Positions 18,368 through 29,380 of a DNA stretch of 63,312 nucleotides are shown here, piece by piece (position 1 is the stretch's first letter; each line of letters begins with the position of its first letter). The translations under genes and the position numbers were made by a program. The notes below the pieces were generated by a model. That model did not search any database. It was not told the origin of the DNA and worked only from the letters and a program-made list of their open reading frames with translations. The stretch covers positions 149,066 to 212,377 of the forward strand of contig PBAX01000005.1 of NCBI GenBank assembly GCA_002716385.1, written 5' to 3'. Source of the stretch: Phycisphaerae bacterium (GTDB taxonomy: Bacteria > Planctomycetota > Phycisphaerae > Phycisphaerales > SM1A02).

Positions 18368-20989
18368 ATGAACAGATCATTTCACCTGCTTCTTCTGGTC
18401 GTCCTGACCAGTACATCATTTGCATTCCATCCGGATGAGCCCCACTGGCGACCCGAGATCGAGCTTGAGCGGAAGGACCCGTTCGCAAGGCTCGATGATG
18501 AGGCTCTGCCAAGCCCCAATCAGTTCAGGACCGCATCAGGTGCGCCAGGACCGGACTACTGGCAACAGAAGGTCGACTACAGAATCAAGGTAGAACTGGA
18601 CACCGAGAAACATCGCGTGATCGGCTCGGAGGAGATCACCTACCTCAACAACAGCCCCGACACGCTCGACTATCTCTGGGTTCAGCTTGACCAGAATCGT
18701 TTTCGCCCCGACTCCCGTGGAAAACTGTCCCAGACGGCGCCGGATCTCTCCAGAGGCATGAGCTTCGATTCACTTCGAGCCCATCTGGGCAAGGAGCGCT
18801 TCCAGGGAGGCATGGACATCACCAGAATCGTGGACTCGAAGGGCCGCGAGCTCGATCATGTGATCACCGGAACGATGATGAGGATAGACCTCCCCACCCC
18901 GCTGAAACCGGGCGATCGATTCGAATTCAGCATCGACTGGAACCATCTCATAGTGCCCAGCGACGAATTCGGTGCAAGGAGCGGGTTCGAGGTCTTCGAT
19001 GATGGGCGAACCGTCTATCAGGTGGCTCAATGGTTCCCCCGAATGGCGGCCTACACCGATTACGACGGCTGGCAGACGAGACCATTTCTGGGCCGTGGCG
19101 AATTCACACTCGAATTCGGGGACTACGAGTTCGAATTGACGGTGCCGGAAAACCACATCGTGGCCTCCACGGGAACACTCACCAATCCCGGGGAGGTACT
19201 TGCTGAAGTGGAGCAGGATCGGCTTGAGGCAGCCTCCCGCTCGGACAGACCGATCATGATCGTGACTCGGGAAGAGGCGGATGCCAGATGTCGGCGTGAG
19301 GCCGAGGGCACTCGAACATGGAAATTCGAAGCGGACAATGTCAGAGACTTCGCATGGGCCAGTTCACCCGACTTTGCATGGGATGCCATGGGTGTCGAGG
19401 TGCCCGGTCTGGAGGAGAGGTCGATGGCCATGTCCTTCTGGCCGCGAGAGGGCGACGGACTTTGGGACAGGTACTCCACCCATGCGGTGGCTCATGGCGT
19501 TGAACAGTACTCCAAGCACGTGTTTCCATATCCATGGCCGGTCGCCATCTCCGTCAACGGCCCGATCGGCGGCGGGATGGAATATCCCATGATCACCTTC
19601 AATGGGCCGCGACCGGAGAAGGATGGAACCTATTCTGAACGGACGAAGTATGGCTTGATCTCCGTCATCATCCATGAAGTGGGCCATTTCTGGTTTCCGA
19701 TGATCATCAATTCGGACGAACGCCAATGGACATGGATGGACGAGGGACTCAACACCTATGTCCAGTTCCTGGCCGAGCGTGAATGGGAGGAGAACTACGC
19801 CCGTGACAGGGGCCTGCCTCGAGACATCACAGGCTACATGGCAAGCGAGAACCAGCGTCCGATCATGACCGCCAGTGAATCGGTGCTTCAGTTCGGCCCC
19901 AATGCCTACGCCAAACCTGCGACGGCGCTCAACATCCTTCGCGAGACTGTCGTTGGACGCGAACTTTTCGATCACGCATTCAAGACATATGCTGAAAGAT
20001 GGGCGTTCAAGAGACCCGAGCCCGCTGACTTCTTCAGAAGCATCGAGGACGCCTCCGGCGAGGACCTCGACTGGTACTGGCGTGGCTGGTTCTTCACGAC
20101 ACAAGCCGTGGACATCGAACTCTCCGGAGTCGAGACATGGCGAGTGAACAGCGAGCGGCCCGAAATCGAGAACGAAGCCGATCGGAACGAGGAAGCCGAC
20201 GATGAACCGACCCACATCACAGCCACTCGGAACAAGGGTATCGAACGCCGGACTGATCGCTATCCGGAGTTGATCGACTTCTACAGCACATATGACGAGC
20301 ACGCCGTCCGTCCATCGGAGATTCGGGCACGTGAGAAACTCCTTCTTGAGATAGAAGAGCGGGATCATGCCTTGCTGGATACGGAGGACTACTTCCACAT
20401 CCTCCGCTTCTCGAGCAACGGCGCCCAGGTGATGCCTCTTCCGCTCGAGATCGAATACGAGGATGGGGAGATCGAGCATCTCAAGCTGCCCGCCGATCTC
20501 TGGAGATCCGATCATCGATCGACATCCGCCATGTTGATCCGGCCAAAGGCCATCGCCCGGGTGACACTGGATCCTCATGATGAAATTGCAGACGTGGACA
20601 GAAGCGACAACACCTATCCACCCAGAGTCGACTCGAGTCGTTTCCGGCTACGTCCGGATCGTCCTCGCACCAACCCCATGCGCGAGTCCAGGGATGAGGA
20701 GAATCGTGCGACGACTGAAGCCGCTGCCACGCGATGGGCCAAGTCCATCTCGCAGGGTTCCGGCATTCCCGGATCAGGCGATGAAGCGCCGGAAGATGGA
20801 TGGGGAAACCCGATGCTCCTGATCATGCTGCCAGGCTCATCTGATGTCGAAGCACCCATGGCGAGGATCATCAGCATCGGACCCGACGGCATGGCAGGAA
20901 CACTCGACGATCTCAGTAGCGAGGTCTCTCTGGATGGCTCGCTCAGCCCGATGAGAACACCGGAAGAACGGGTACCACCCGAAAGATGA
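18368..20989 (+). CDS. secreted M1-family aminopeptidase
   Basis: The 873-residue protein begins MNRSFHLLLLVVLTSTSF, a signal peptide, and has a gluzincin M1 layout. The beta-rich N-terminal domain carries the GGMEYP substrate-anchor motif (the family's GxMEN) near residue 401. The zinc site is HEVGH at 436-440 with Glu459 in WMDEGLNTY, the correct 18-residue spacing. Residues after about 650 include charged linkers and a Pro/Arg-rich segment unlike the core. It should remove N-terminal residues from peptides outside the cytoplasm and complements the metalloprotease encoded upstream. The ATG lies 7 nt after a GGGAGG site buried in the terminator hairpin. It is convergent with the oxidase operon, 9 nt away. 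Confidence 0.85.
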   Translation: MNRSFHLLLLVVLTSTSFAFHPDEPHWRPEIELERKDPFARLDDEALPSPNQFRTASGAPGPDYWQQKVDYRIKVELDTEKHRVIGSEEITYLNNSPDTLDYLWVQLDQNRFRPDSRGKLSQTAPDLSRGMSFDSLRAHLGKERFQGGMDITRIVDSKGRELDHVITGTMMRIDLPTPLKPGDRFEFSIDWNHLIVPSDEFGARSGFEVFDDGRTVYQVAQWFPRMAAYTDYDGWQTRPFLGRGEFTLEFGDYEFELTVPENHIVASTGTLTNPGEVLAEVEQDRLEAASRSDRPIMIVTREEADARCRREAEGTRTWKFEADNVRDFAWASSPDFAWDAMGVEVPGLEERSMAMSFWPREGDGLWDRYSTHAVAHGVEQYSKHVFPYPWPVAISVNGPIGGGMEYPMITFNGPRPEKDGTYSERTKYGLISVIIHEVGHFWFPMIINSDERQWTWMDEGLNTYVQFLAEREWEENYARDRGLPRDITGYMASENQRPIMTASESVLQFGPNAYAKPATALNILRETVVGRELFDHAFKTYAERWAFKRPEPADFFRSIEDASGEDLDWYWRGWFFTTQAVDIELSGVETWRVNSERPEIENEADRNEEADDEPTHITATRNKGIERRTDRYPELIDFYSTYDEHAVRPSEIRAREKLLLEIEERDHALLDTEDYFHILRFSSNGAQVMPLPLEIEYEDGEIEHLKLPADLWRSDHRSTSAMLIRPKAIARVTLDPHDEIADVDRSDNTYPPRVDSSRFRLRPDRPRTNPMRESRDEENRATTEAAATRWAKSISQGSGIPGSGDEAPEDGWGNPMLLIMLPGSSDVEAPMARIISIGPDGMAGTLDDLSSEVSLDGSLSPMRTPEERVPPER
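20969..20981 (-). terminator. small hairpin at the end of the respiratory operon
   Basis: A 5-bp stem (20969-20973 with 20977-20981, 3-nt loop) lies 17 nt past the last oxidase gene on the minus strand and is followed there by TTCTT. It falls inside the 3' end of the M1 gene. It is a weak candidate terminator. Confidence 0.25.
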
Positions 20990-20998
20990 TCGACACCG

Positions 20999-21625
20999 TC
21001 AGAGAATGATCAGGAGTGTGATGACCAGGGCGATCCAGATCGCGTCGAGGCAATGCCAGTACATGGCCGTGTAGTGGATGCCTCGATAACGGTCCGACCG
21101 CCAGCCGATGAGGAACACGCCCCAGGCAATCAAGACGAGTGGAACGACACCGCCGATCACATGGGCAGCATGAATCGCGGTCAGCACATGGAAACCGGTC
21201 AATGCCAGCTGGGCGGTCTGTGCATGTTCCGCCAGACTGGTGACCGCCTCGTTCCATTGGAACCAGGCCAATGTCTGAAAGAAGAGAAATCCGATTCCAA
21301 GCAGAACCGTGAGGCCGATCGCCCATCTCGTTGAGCAGGCCCGATCATTTCGCGACGCCACCACCGCCCACTGCATCGTGACACTGCTCAGGCACAGGAT
21401 TACAGTGCTGATCCATACGACATCGGGCAGATCCGGGAGATCCGTGGGCCAGGTCGTGGCATCCAGACGAATGGCGAACAAGCCGAGAATCGTCGCTCCG
21501 AAGAGCATGCCCACCGAGCCGAGAAAGAGCAGCATCCCGAATCGACCGGCCGCAAGTCGGTCGTCCTCGGTTTGATAGACCTGACGATCACCGTGACCTG
21601 ACACTGGATCAGCGATCCGCGCCAT
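20999..21625 (-). CDS. cytochrome c oxidase subunit III-like protein (second copy)
   Basis: The 208-residue polytopic protein has the heme-copper oxidase subunit III fold. FGMLLFLGSVGMLFGATI forms the first helix. FHVLTAIHAAHVIGG and the terminal YTAMYWHCLDAIWIALV segment match helices VI-VII of the family (TGxHxxHV, YWHFVDxVW). Shorter than the main subunit III gene two positions upstream, it resembles the CoxO/CoxP duplication in some aa3/caa3 operons. ATG at 21625 overlaps the subunit IV gene by 17 bp; upstream in-frame codons read through that gene and are ignored. It is the last gene of the operon. Confidence 0.8.
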   Translation of the reverse strand: MARIADPVSGHGDRQVYQTEDDRLAAGRFGMLLFLGSVGMLFGATILGLFAIRLDATTWPTDLPDLPDVVWISTVILCLSSVTMQWAVVASRNDRACSTRWAIGLTVLLGIGFLFFQTLAWFQWNEAVTSLAEHAQTAQLALTGFHVLTAIHAAHVIGGVVPLVLIAWGVFLIGWRSDRYRGIHYTAMYWHCLDAIWIALVITLLIIL

Positions 21626-22046
21626 CACCCTGGGATGCCGATTCGGCCGGACTGGCCGCCACCTGGGCAGCGGTCGCCTCCAGAGCATCGAGCTTCAACT
21701 GAACATCGGGAGTGTTGCCGGGGATGATGTTGGGCAGATTCTCGGAGGTGTCCGTCAATGCGAAACCGATGAACAGGAACACGAGAATGCACGACATCAC
21801 GAAGATGAAGCCGATGAAGGAGCGATCCCATCGCAGATGCATGAAGATCATCGAGACGATCAGGACCTTCACCGTGGCCACACTGAGAGCGACGATCAAG
21901 TTCATGGACGGGATGTTCATGATGTTGAAGTCGAGTTCCGCCACCCATACGGTCACCGCCGTGAGAAAGAGAAGTGCCGCGCAGGTCCCGACAAGCATCT
22001 TGAGGGGAACGATGTGATCGACAGCGCCGTGTTCGTGATTGCTCAT
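21609..22046 (-). CDS. ctaF: cytochrome c oxidase subunit IV family protein
   Basis: The 145-residue protein has three hydrophobic helices (about 17-35, 47-68, 76-98) with the family feature VKVLIVSMIFMHLRWD between helices two and three. It matches prokaryotic caa3/bo3-type subunit IV, a small stabilising subunit of the oxidase. The N-terminus is mildly His-rich (NHEHGAVDH), and a 45-residue polar, Ala-rich tail follows the last helix. It lies 10 nt downstream of the subunit III gene and overlaps the next gene. Confidence 0.85.
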   Translation of the reverse strand: MSNHEHGAVDHIVPLKMLVGTCAALLFLTAVTVWVAELDFNIMNIPSMNLIVALSVATVKVLIVSMIFMHLRWDRSFIGFIFVMSCILVFLFIGFALTDTSENLPNIIPGNTPDVQLKLDALEATAAQVAASPAESASQGDGADR

Positions 22047-22056
22047 GGTGTGTCCG

Positions 22057-23081
22057 TCAGATCAGATAGAAGAGTGGGAACAGGAAGATCCAGATGACGT
22101 CGACGATGTGCCAGTAGAGGCCGCCGAGATCGATCGGGGTGTAGTACTCGCGGCTGAATCGCCCGATCATTGTCAGGATGATCAGCCAGACGATGACGAT
22201 TCCTCCAACGATCACGTGCACGCCATGCAGACCTGTCATCAGGAAGTAGATCGTGAAGAACTTCTGGGCATTGACCGGTCGCTCGGGATCCTGAAGCGGA
22301 TGGGCCAGATGGATGTCTTCACCAGGCGAATGGTTCTCGGCGTATTCAAGAAGAGGCTTGGCATCCTCGACCTTGGCTATCACTGAATCCGGAAGGAACA
22401 TCCGCAACTCGGACGTCTCCACCTTCAGCTTGCTGTCCGTGAAGCCCTCGGGGCCGGTCGCTGCTGCGGGCTGGGTCCAGACCTCGGCATCGGCTGGTGC
22501 CGCGGGCATCTCGGATTCCCGCTGGGACTTCACGGCGAATGCCGCTGATTCCTGCTCGGCCAGCAACGCCGCTTCGGCTTCCGCCTCGCGGCCCTGCTCA
22601 TCAAGCGGCAACCACATGTACGAAGCGCTCGGTTCTTCATAGAAGGCCATGCCGGGAAGCAGGCCTTCGTGGAACTTGTGGGTGTACTCGATGTACTTGA
22701 TCACCATGAAGCCACCGGCGCCCAGAAGCGTCAGGATCAGACAAATCGTCACCGCGACCATCTTGCCGCGAGCCGCGAGCGTGACGGCCATGGCCATCGT
22801 CATGGAGCTTATGAGCAGGACGCACGTGTTCAATCCACCCCAGAAGGTGTCGAGGAACTGCGAGCCGTAGAGGAATATCTCCGGATGGTTGGCACGCCAG
22901 ACCGCATAGGCGACGAAGAGTCCACCGAACAGGAGGATTTCAGTCGTCAGGAACAACCACATGCCGAGCTTTCCGGCTTCGAACTGCTGAGTCGAATCCT
23001 CCCAGTGATGGCCCAGATGGGCTGGATGATCGTGATGATCATCGTGCCCATGGTCATGTGTCATGCCCGCGTCGATCTGCG

Positions 23082-23085
<4 letters not shown>
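22057..23085 (-). CDS. ctaE: cytochrome c oxidase subunit III with large insert
   Basis: This is subunit III of the heme-copper oxidase. The 342-residue product shows the canonical helix [19 protein letters not shown] (37-55). The terminal pair [12 protein letters not shown] and [17 protein letters not shown] is also present. Two features are unusual. Residues 8-27 hold nine histidines. About 110-120 residues (roughly 148-272), rich in Ala, Glu and Pro, are inserted where the family normally has a short loop. The gene overlaps ctaD by 4 bp and is followed by subunit IV. Confidence 0.92.
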
Positions 23086-24824
<1,739 letters not shown>

Positions 24825-26015
24825 TTATTCACCATTGCCCTTCGCCACTGCAGTACTGGCAGCATCGGCGGTTTCCTGATCGCCCCCACTTTCATTTCCG
24901 ATGTCGCTCAGGTCAGGAGACTCGATCGGATTACCGTCCTCGTCGACGAGACGATCGAGGTACTTCATCATCAATACAAGTGCCGTCACCTGCCGTTCCT
25001 TCAATTGCCCCTGAAAACTCGGCATGGCGCCCGCATAGTTCTGAACGATGTGAGCCTGTGGATTGAGGATCGAACTGCGGATGTAGTCCTCGGGCATTTC
25101 ATATTCCTTGCCCGGTCCGATCAGATCGGACAGGCTCTGCCCGTTCTGGAAGTTGGTCTCGCCGTTGACCGTACGATCCCAGAGCCCCTTGAATGAAGGC
25201 CCGACCGCATTGGACCCGTCCAGGGAGTGGCAGGATGAACACCTGTTGTACAGGCGAGTCAGTGCATAATTCGGCAGGTCGCTCTCAGGCAGCTCGAGAT
25301 ATTCGGTCGCCAGCTTGCCCATGGCGACCTGAAACTCATCTTCCGGAAGCACGTGCACCACCGCCAGCATCTTCGAGTGGTCGAGACCGCAGTATTCGGT
25401 GCAGTAGAGTTGGTAGGAACCGGGCTTCGTCGCTTCGAACCAGAGCCGACTGTATCGCCCAGGCACGATGTCCTGCTTGACCCTGAACGCGGGGATGAAG
25501 CAACTGTGGAGGACATCGGCCGATCCCATCAGGAATTCGACTGGACGTCCCATGGGCACGAATACCTCGCCACCCTGAGTCACTCCGAATTCAGGATGAT
25601 TGAATCCCCATGACCACTGCTGCGCTGTGACGGACACCTCGTAGGAATTGGACGGCGATCGACGGAGATCGATGTAGCCGACCATGCCGAGATAGAAGAT
25701 CGCGACGACGAGCAGCATGGGAACCATCGTCCATGTCAGTTCCAGCGGCGTGTTGTGGACTGGACCATCGTCATCAAAGTTCGTCTGCCCCTTCCTCGTG
25801 CGATACTTGACCGCGAAGTACACCAGTGCGATGGTCACCAGAACCAGAAAGATGTAGCAGATCCAGTTGATGAAATCGAAAAGATGGTCAGTCAGCGGCG
25901 CTTGTGTCGAGGCGCCTTCGGGCATCCAGAACGTCTCGGGCGTTGAAATACCTTCCTGCGATGGCGAAGGAATACCGACCAGAAGGGCACTCATGTTGTA
26001 CAGGAGCGACATCAT
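24825..26015 (-). CDS. ctaC: cytochrome c oxidase subunit II fused to cytochrome c
   Basis: This subunit accepts electrons from cytochrome c and passes them to subunit I. The 396-residue product has two N-terminal helices (about 45-68 and 95-115). The cupredoxin domain has a complete CuA site: His170, Cys205, Glu207, Cys209, His213 and Met216. A C-terminal class I cytochrome c domain has heme motif CSSCH (259-263) and a likely Met ligand in GAMPSF. The fusion marks a caa3-type oxidase. A polar Asp/Glu/Ala-rich tail follows. It overlaps the Sco gene by 4 bp, and its ATGATG start lies at that overlap. Confidence 0.96.
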   Translation of the reverse strand: MMSLLYNMSALLVGIPSPSQEGISTPETFWMPEGASTQAPLTDHLFDFINWICYIFLVLVTIALVYFAVKYRTRKGQTNFDDDGPVHNTPLELTWTMVPMLLVVAIFYLGMVGYIDLRRSPSNSYEVSVTAQQWSWGFNHPEFGVTQGGEVFVPMGRPVEFLMGSADVLHSCFIPAFRVKQDIVPGRYSRLWFEATKPGSYQLYCTEYCGLDHSKMLAVVHVLPEDEFQVAMGKLATEYLELPESDLPNYALTRLYNRCSSCHSLDGSNAVGPSFKGLWDRTVNGETNFQNGQSLSDLIGPGKEYEMPEDYIRSSILNPQAHIVQNYAGAMPSFQGQLKERQVTALVLMMKYLDRLVDEDGNPIESPDLSDIGNESGGDQETADAASTAVAKGNGE

Positions 26016-26911
26016 GCTTCACCTCTTACGGGTTGCCCCTGCTGCCATCCAACCGGAGGCGTCGTACCGACGCCTGATTCCGGATTCCGGCCACGCGGGC
26101 CCTTCGCCGACAGAATGAGAATTCCAACCGCCAGAATGATTATGATCAAGACACCACCAAGCCTCATGATCTTCCAGGCATCGGCTACATAGGACCCCGT
26201 TGTGGGATCCCACTGGAAGCAATTGAAGAGAAGCATCGTGTCCATAGGTGATCCTATGCCGCCCTCCGAAGCTTCAACAAGAGCAAATCGCATATCACGA
26301 GGATTGAACCTCACATCGTTCATGTACTTCGAGACGCGTCCTTCCGGGGTCAGGAAGATGATGCTGGACGTGTGGGCATACTCGCCCGTCTTCTCGTCGA
26401 ACCGGTAGCCGAAGCCCACCGTGTCGGCCAACGTCTCGATCTCCGCCTGATCACCGACCAGGAAATGCCAGCCCGCCTCCGCCGTGTCGCGGTCATAGCT
26501 CTGCATGTAGCCACGCTTGTTCTGAGCCGCCAGTTCAGGACCCTCGTTGGGATTGATGCTCACCGTGATGATGTCGAACTGGTCTCCTGCGGACCATTCC
26601 ATCTCGCGAAGACCGTCGACCATGCCGTTGAGCGTCAAAGAGCAGAGCATGGGGCATCTGTAGTAGTTGAGCGTCAGGATGACCGGGCGATCCTTGCGGA
26701 CGAGATCCCTGAGCTGAACGGGCTCGCCCTTAGAATTCACGAAGGCGAGATCCATAGGAACTCTCTCGTCCAGCTTCTGGATGATTCCCACCCCGTCCAT
26801 TTCAGGAGGAAGCTGGTCAGCGGGCATCTGGGCGGATGCGACGACAGCCATGGCCATGACGGTAGCCATGGCGGCAAGTCCCACTCGCGATGTCCAGTTG
26901 GCGCGACTCAT
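26012..26911 (-). CDS. SCO1/SenC-family copper chaperone
   Basis: This is a membrane-linked thioredoxin-fold protein that delivers or reduces copper for the CuA site of subunit II. The 299-residue product has an N-terminal signal or anchor (about 8-27) and the copper-binding CPMLC motif (Cys86, Cys90). The distal His is at about residue 180 in EYAHTSS. A second hydrophobic helix occurs near the C-terminus (about 250-268), followed by a basic, Pro-rich tail. It sits between the alternative complex III genes and ctaC, the expected target, and overlaps both neighbours by 4 bp. Confidence 0.93.
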   Translation of the reverse strand: MSRANWTSRVGLAAMATVMAMAVVASAQMPADQLPPEMDGVGIIQKLDERVPMDLAFVNSKGEPVQLRDLVRKDRPVILTLNYYRCPMLCSLTLNGMVDGLREMEWSAGDQFDIITVSINPNEGPELAAQNKRGYMQSYDRDTAEAGWHFLVGDQAEIETLADTVGFGYRFDEKTGEYAHTSSIIFLTPEGRVSKYMNDVRFNPRDMRFALVEASEGGIGSPMDTMLLFNCFQWDPTTGSYVADAWKIMRLGGVLIIIILAVGILILSAKGPRGRNPESGVGTTPPVGWQQGQPVRGEA

Positions 26912-27285
26912 TTTCCTGCCTTCATCTCCGAAGCATCCGAATACTTACTGACAACCAGTCCCATGGCATGGTCGATGGGAACCTTGAGCTTGCGATCGAT
27001 GATCATGTCGCCCGATGCATCCGTGTAGGTCTCCCAGTGAGCCTCCTCCATGAGGCGAGCTCGATTGGCCGCCCGCTGGGTCTCCTTGGCCTGAGACGCC
27101 ACCGAGATGTACTTCGTGTCCTGTTCACGGCGCTCGGCCCCGTAGTAGAGACCGGACACCGCCACGCAGGTGACGAATGTCAATATCGTTCCGGCGATCA
27201 TGATCAGCCATGACGGGCCGCCCTTGGGATCCTCGGTGTCACCCTCGAGCAAATCCAGCTGGTTGTCCAATTCGGCGTGTGCCAT
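26908..27285 (-). CDS. small single-helix membrane protein of unknown function
   Basis: I do not recognise this 125-residue protein. It has a 30-residue acidic N-terminus and one hydrophobic helix (about 26-49, WLIMIAGTILTFVTCVAV). A C-terminal part with charged, helix-prone segments follows (ERREQDTKYISVASQ and ANRARLMEEAHWETY). It has no CxxCH, His ligand or Cys pair that would make it a redox protein; one Cys lies inside the membrane helix. It lies 26 nt after actF and overlaps the Sco gene by 4 bp. It is therefore part of the operon and could be an accessory subunit or assembly factor linking ACIII and the oxidase. Confidence 0.8.
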   Translation of the reverse strand: MAHAELDNQLDLLEGDTEDPKGGPSWLIMIAGTILTFVTCVAVSGLYYGAERREQDTKYISVASQAKETQRAANRARLMEEAHWETYTDASGDMIIDRKLKVPIDHAMGLVVSKYSDASEMKAGK

Positions 27286-27311
27286 CGTTCATCAACTCCA
27301 CCCTGTAAGGG

Positions 27312-28592
27312 TCACATGTTCTCGAAAGCCAGGGCCTCGGAAAGCCTTGGATCTGCCGTTGGGACCAAAGTGCAACGCCAGAGTGTTGCAAACGTTCCCG
27401 CCATAAGGACTCCAATCATGCCCAGCAATGCCGTGAAATTCGCCACGTTCAGATTCCAACCAACCGACGCAGTCCCCTCCTGGACTTCATCCATGAGCTG
27501 CATGAGGGACTCGGCATCATGAGCCGCCTGCAGAGGAACTGTAGGCATGATGAGCCAGTAGACGTCCACGATCATCATTAGAAGCATCCAGACGGCAATT
27601 GCCGACAGGACAGGCTTCATTCGCTTGGGCCAACGCGAAATCAGAAGCAGGAAGGGAAGTGCGAAATGTCCGACGATCAGGAGCATCGAGACCCAGAACC
27701 AGGGCCCCATCTGCCTTGGCAGGAACCAAGTGGTCTCGATCGGGATGTTCGCGTACCAGATTAGCATGAACTGGCTGTAGCCGATGTAGGCCCAGAAGAC
27801 CACGCCGAAGGCGAAGAGAAGCTTACCCATGTCCTGATAGTGCTCGATGGTGACCGCACCCTTCAGTCGACCTGAGGATTGCAGGAAGAACGAGAAGAGG
27901 ATGAGACAGGAGAAGAACCCTGTCAGACTCACCGCGAACCAGTAGACACCGAACATGGTGCTGAACCAGAGTGGCTGGAGCGTCATGATCCAGTCGACGG
28001 CGGCGAATGTCTGGGTGAGGCCGTAGAGAAGGATCCCGGCGGGTGCGATGGTCTGCATCCATTTCGTATGCCTCGCATCGCCATCACGATCCTGCTTTAT
28101 CGATTGGCTGACGAAGAACTGTGCCAGAATCGCCCAGATGGCCAGGAAGCAGATAGCGCGTATGCACCAGAATTCGGCATTCAGATAGCCGGCTTTCTTG
28201 GCAAGAACGACATCCTGATGCATCAGTTCGGTATTGGCCCATGGATACAGCACCTCGCCATTGCCGCTCCAGACCAGAATGAGGATCGGAACGAATCCAA
28301 TCCAGAGCCAACGCAGATTGCCTGCGAATCCTTCGGAGAGACGACGGATCGAGACCGACCATCCAGCCCTCGTGATGTGCTGAAGCATGACGAAGAACAG
28401 ACCGCCAAGACAGATGCCGGTGACGACCATGTAGGCGAACAGGTAGGACATCCAGAAGTTGTTCCAGCCGCTCTCGCCCGAACCCAACACTATGGTCGCG
28501 CCGATGCCGCCGGCTGCCAGCAGCAGGCCGATGACCACCCCCGAGGGAGCGATCTTGCCGAGACGGATCGTGTTGGTGTCGAGGGACATCAT
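27312..28592 (-). CDS. actF: alternative complex III subunit ActF
   Basis: ActF is a polytopic membrane subunit of the quinol:cytochrome c oxidoreductase called alternative complex III. The 426-residue product has about ten hydrophobic helices with typical ActF segments. Examples are YLFAYMVVTGICLGGLFF, a long polar loop with WANTELMHQDVVL, and FAFGVVFWAYIGYSQFML. It carries no heme or Fe-S motif. It overlaps actE by 4 bp. The assignment relies on this profile plus its fixed place after actE. Confidence 0.9.
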   Translation of the reverse strand: MMSLDTNTIRLGKIAPSGVVIGLLLAAGGIGATIVLGSGESGWNNFWMSYLFAYMVVTGICLGGLFFVMLQHITRAGWSVSIRRLSEGFAGNLRWLWIGFVPILILVWSGNGEVLYPWANTELMHQDVVLAKKAGYLNAEFWCIRAICFLAIWAILAQFFVSQSIKQDRDGDARHTKWMQTIAPAGILLYGLTQTFAAVDWIMTLQPLWFSTMFGVYWFAVSLTGFFSCLILFSFFLQSSGRLKGAVTIEHYQDMGKLLFAFGVVFWAYIGYSQFMLIWYANIPIETTWFLPRQMGPWFWVSMLLIVGHFALPFLLLISRWPKRMKPVLSAIAVWMLLMMIVDVYWLIMPTVPLQAAHDAESLMQLMDEVQEGTASVGWNLNVANFTALLGMIGVLMAGTFATLWRCTLVPTADPRLSEALAFENM

Positions 28593-29377
28593 GAACCGGC
28601 TCCCTCCTTGTCGGAATCAGTTGATTCAGCAGCCGCCTGATCATCGTCAAGCACGATCTTCTGCTCAGGAAGCGAATCCGAGTCCGGAACTGGATAGTCC
28701 GCCGCATTGCCCGATATCTGAAGAGCCTGGACATAGGCGACGATCGCCCAGCGATCCTCCACTCGTATCTGGGAGGCATAGCCTGCCATGTTGTTCTTGC
28801 CATTGCTGATCGTGTAGAAGATCTGGCCGAGTGGCTGTTCGGCGACCGCTTCCTCATGAAGGTTCTTGGGCTGCACCCAGGTCGTGCCGTTGTTCTCCGC
28901 TGGAGTGAGGTTCAACAGCTGCATGGCTCTCGCATGAACCGTGCCGTCGCCGACTCCCGTGGCACCATGGCATGGAAGGCAGTAGATGTCATAGCGTTCC
29001 CGGCCACGCTCGAGCAGCTTCATGTCGACTGTGATCTGATCCGGGAACGTCTTCGCATAGGTTCCGTCAACCGTTCCCAGCCAGTAGTGGGTATCGCCGA
29101 TCATCTGGGATCGAGCGACCGTGCCTGGAACCGGCTGACGCATCGAACGATCGTCCCGGAAGATGATGTTCTCCTGCTGGGCCTTGTACTTCGGCTGATT
29201 GTCCATGTTCTGGATCAGGTGGATACGGCGTGATTCTCGAGGCACCGAACGAGCACGAATGATCAATGCCGGTGGAATGGTCGCCAGACAGGTGAAGAGG
29301 ATCACCGCATAGAAGAACCCCCGTGGGAGCTTCATGAACAGGAAATCGAATTGTGGCTTCTTGTGCCCTGAGGACAT
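28589..29377 (-). CDS. actE: alternative complex III monoheme cytochrome c subunit ActE
   Basis: The 262-residue protein has an N-terminal membrane anchor (about 20-40) and one class I cytochrome c domain with heme motif CLPCH (133-137). A likely axial Met lies in NNMAGYASQ. In ACIII this subunit carries electrons from the core towards the oxidase. The last 40 residues are acidic and probably disordered. It follows actD by 3 nt and overlaps actF by 4 bp. Confidence 0.92.
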   Translation of the reverse strand: MSSGHKKPQFDFLFMKLPRGFFYAVILFTCLATIPPALIIRARSVPRESRRIHLIQNMDNQPKYKAQQENIIFRDDRSMRQPVPGTVARSQMIGDTHYWLGTVDGTYAKTFPDQITVDMKLLERGRERYDIYCLPCHGATGVGDGTVHARAMQLLNLTPAENNGTTWVQPKNLHEEAVAEQPLGQIFYTISNGKNNMAGYASQIRVEDRWAIVAYVQALQISGNAADYPVPDSDSLPEQKIVLDDDQAAAESTDSDKEGAGS

Positions 29378-29380
29378 GGG

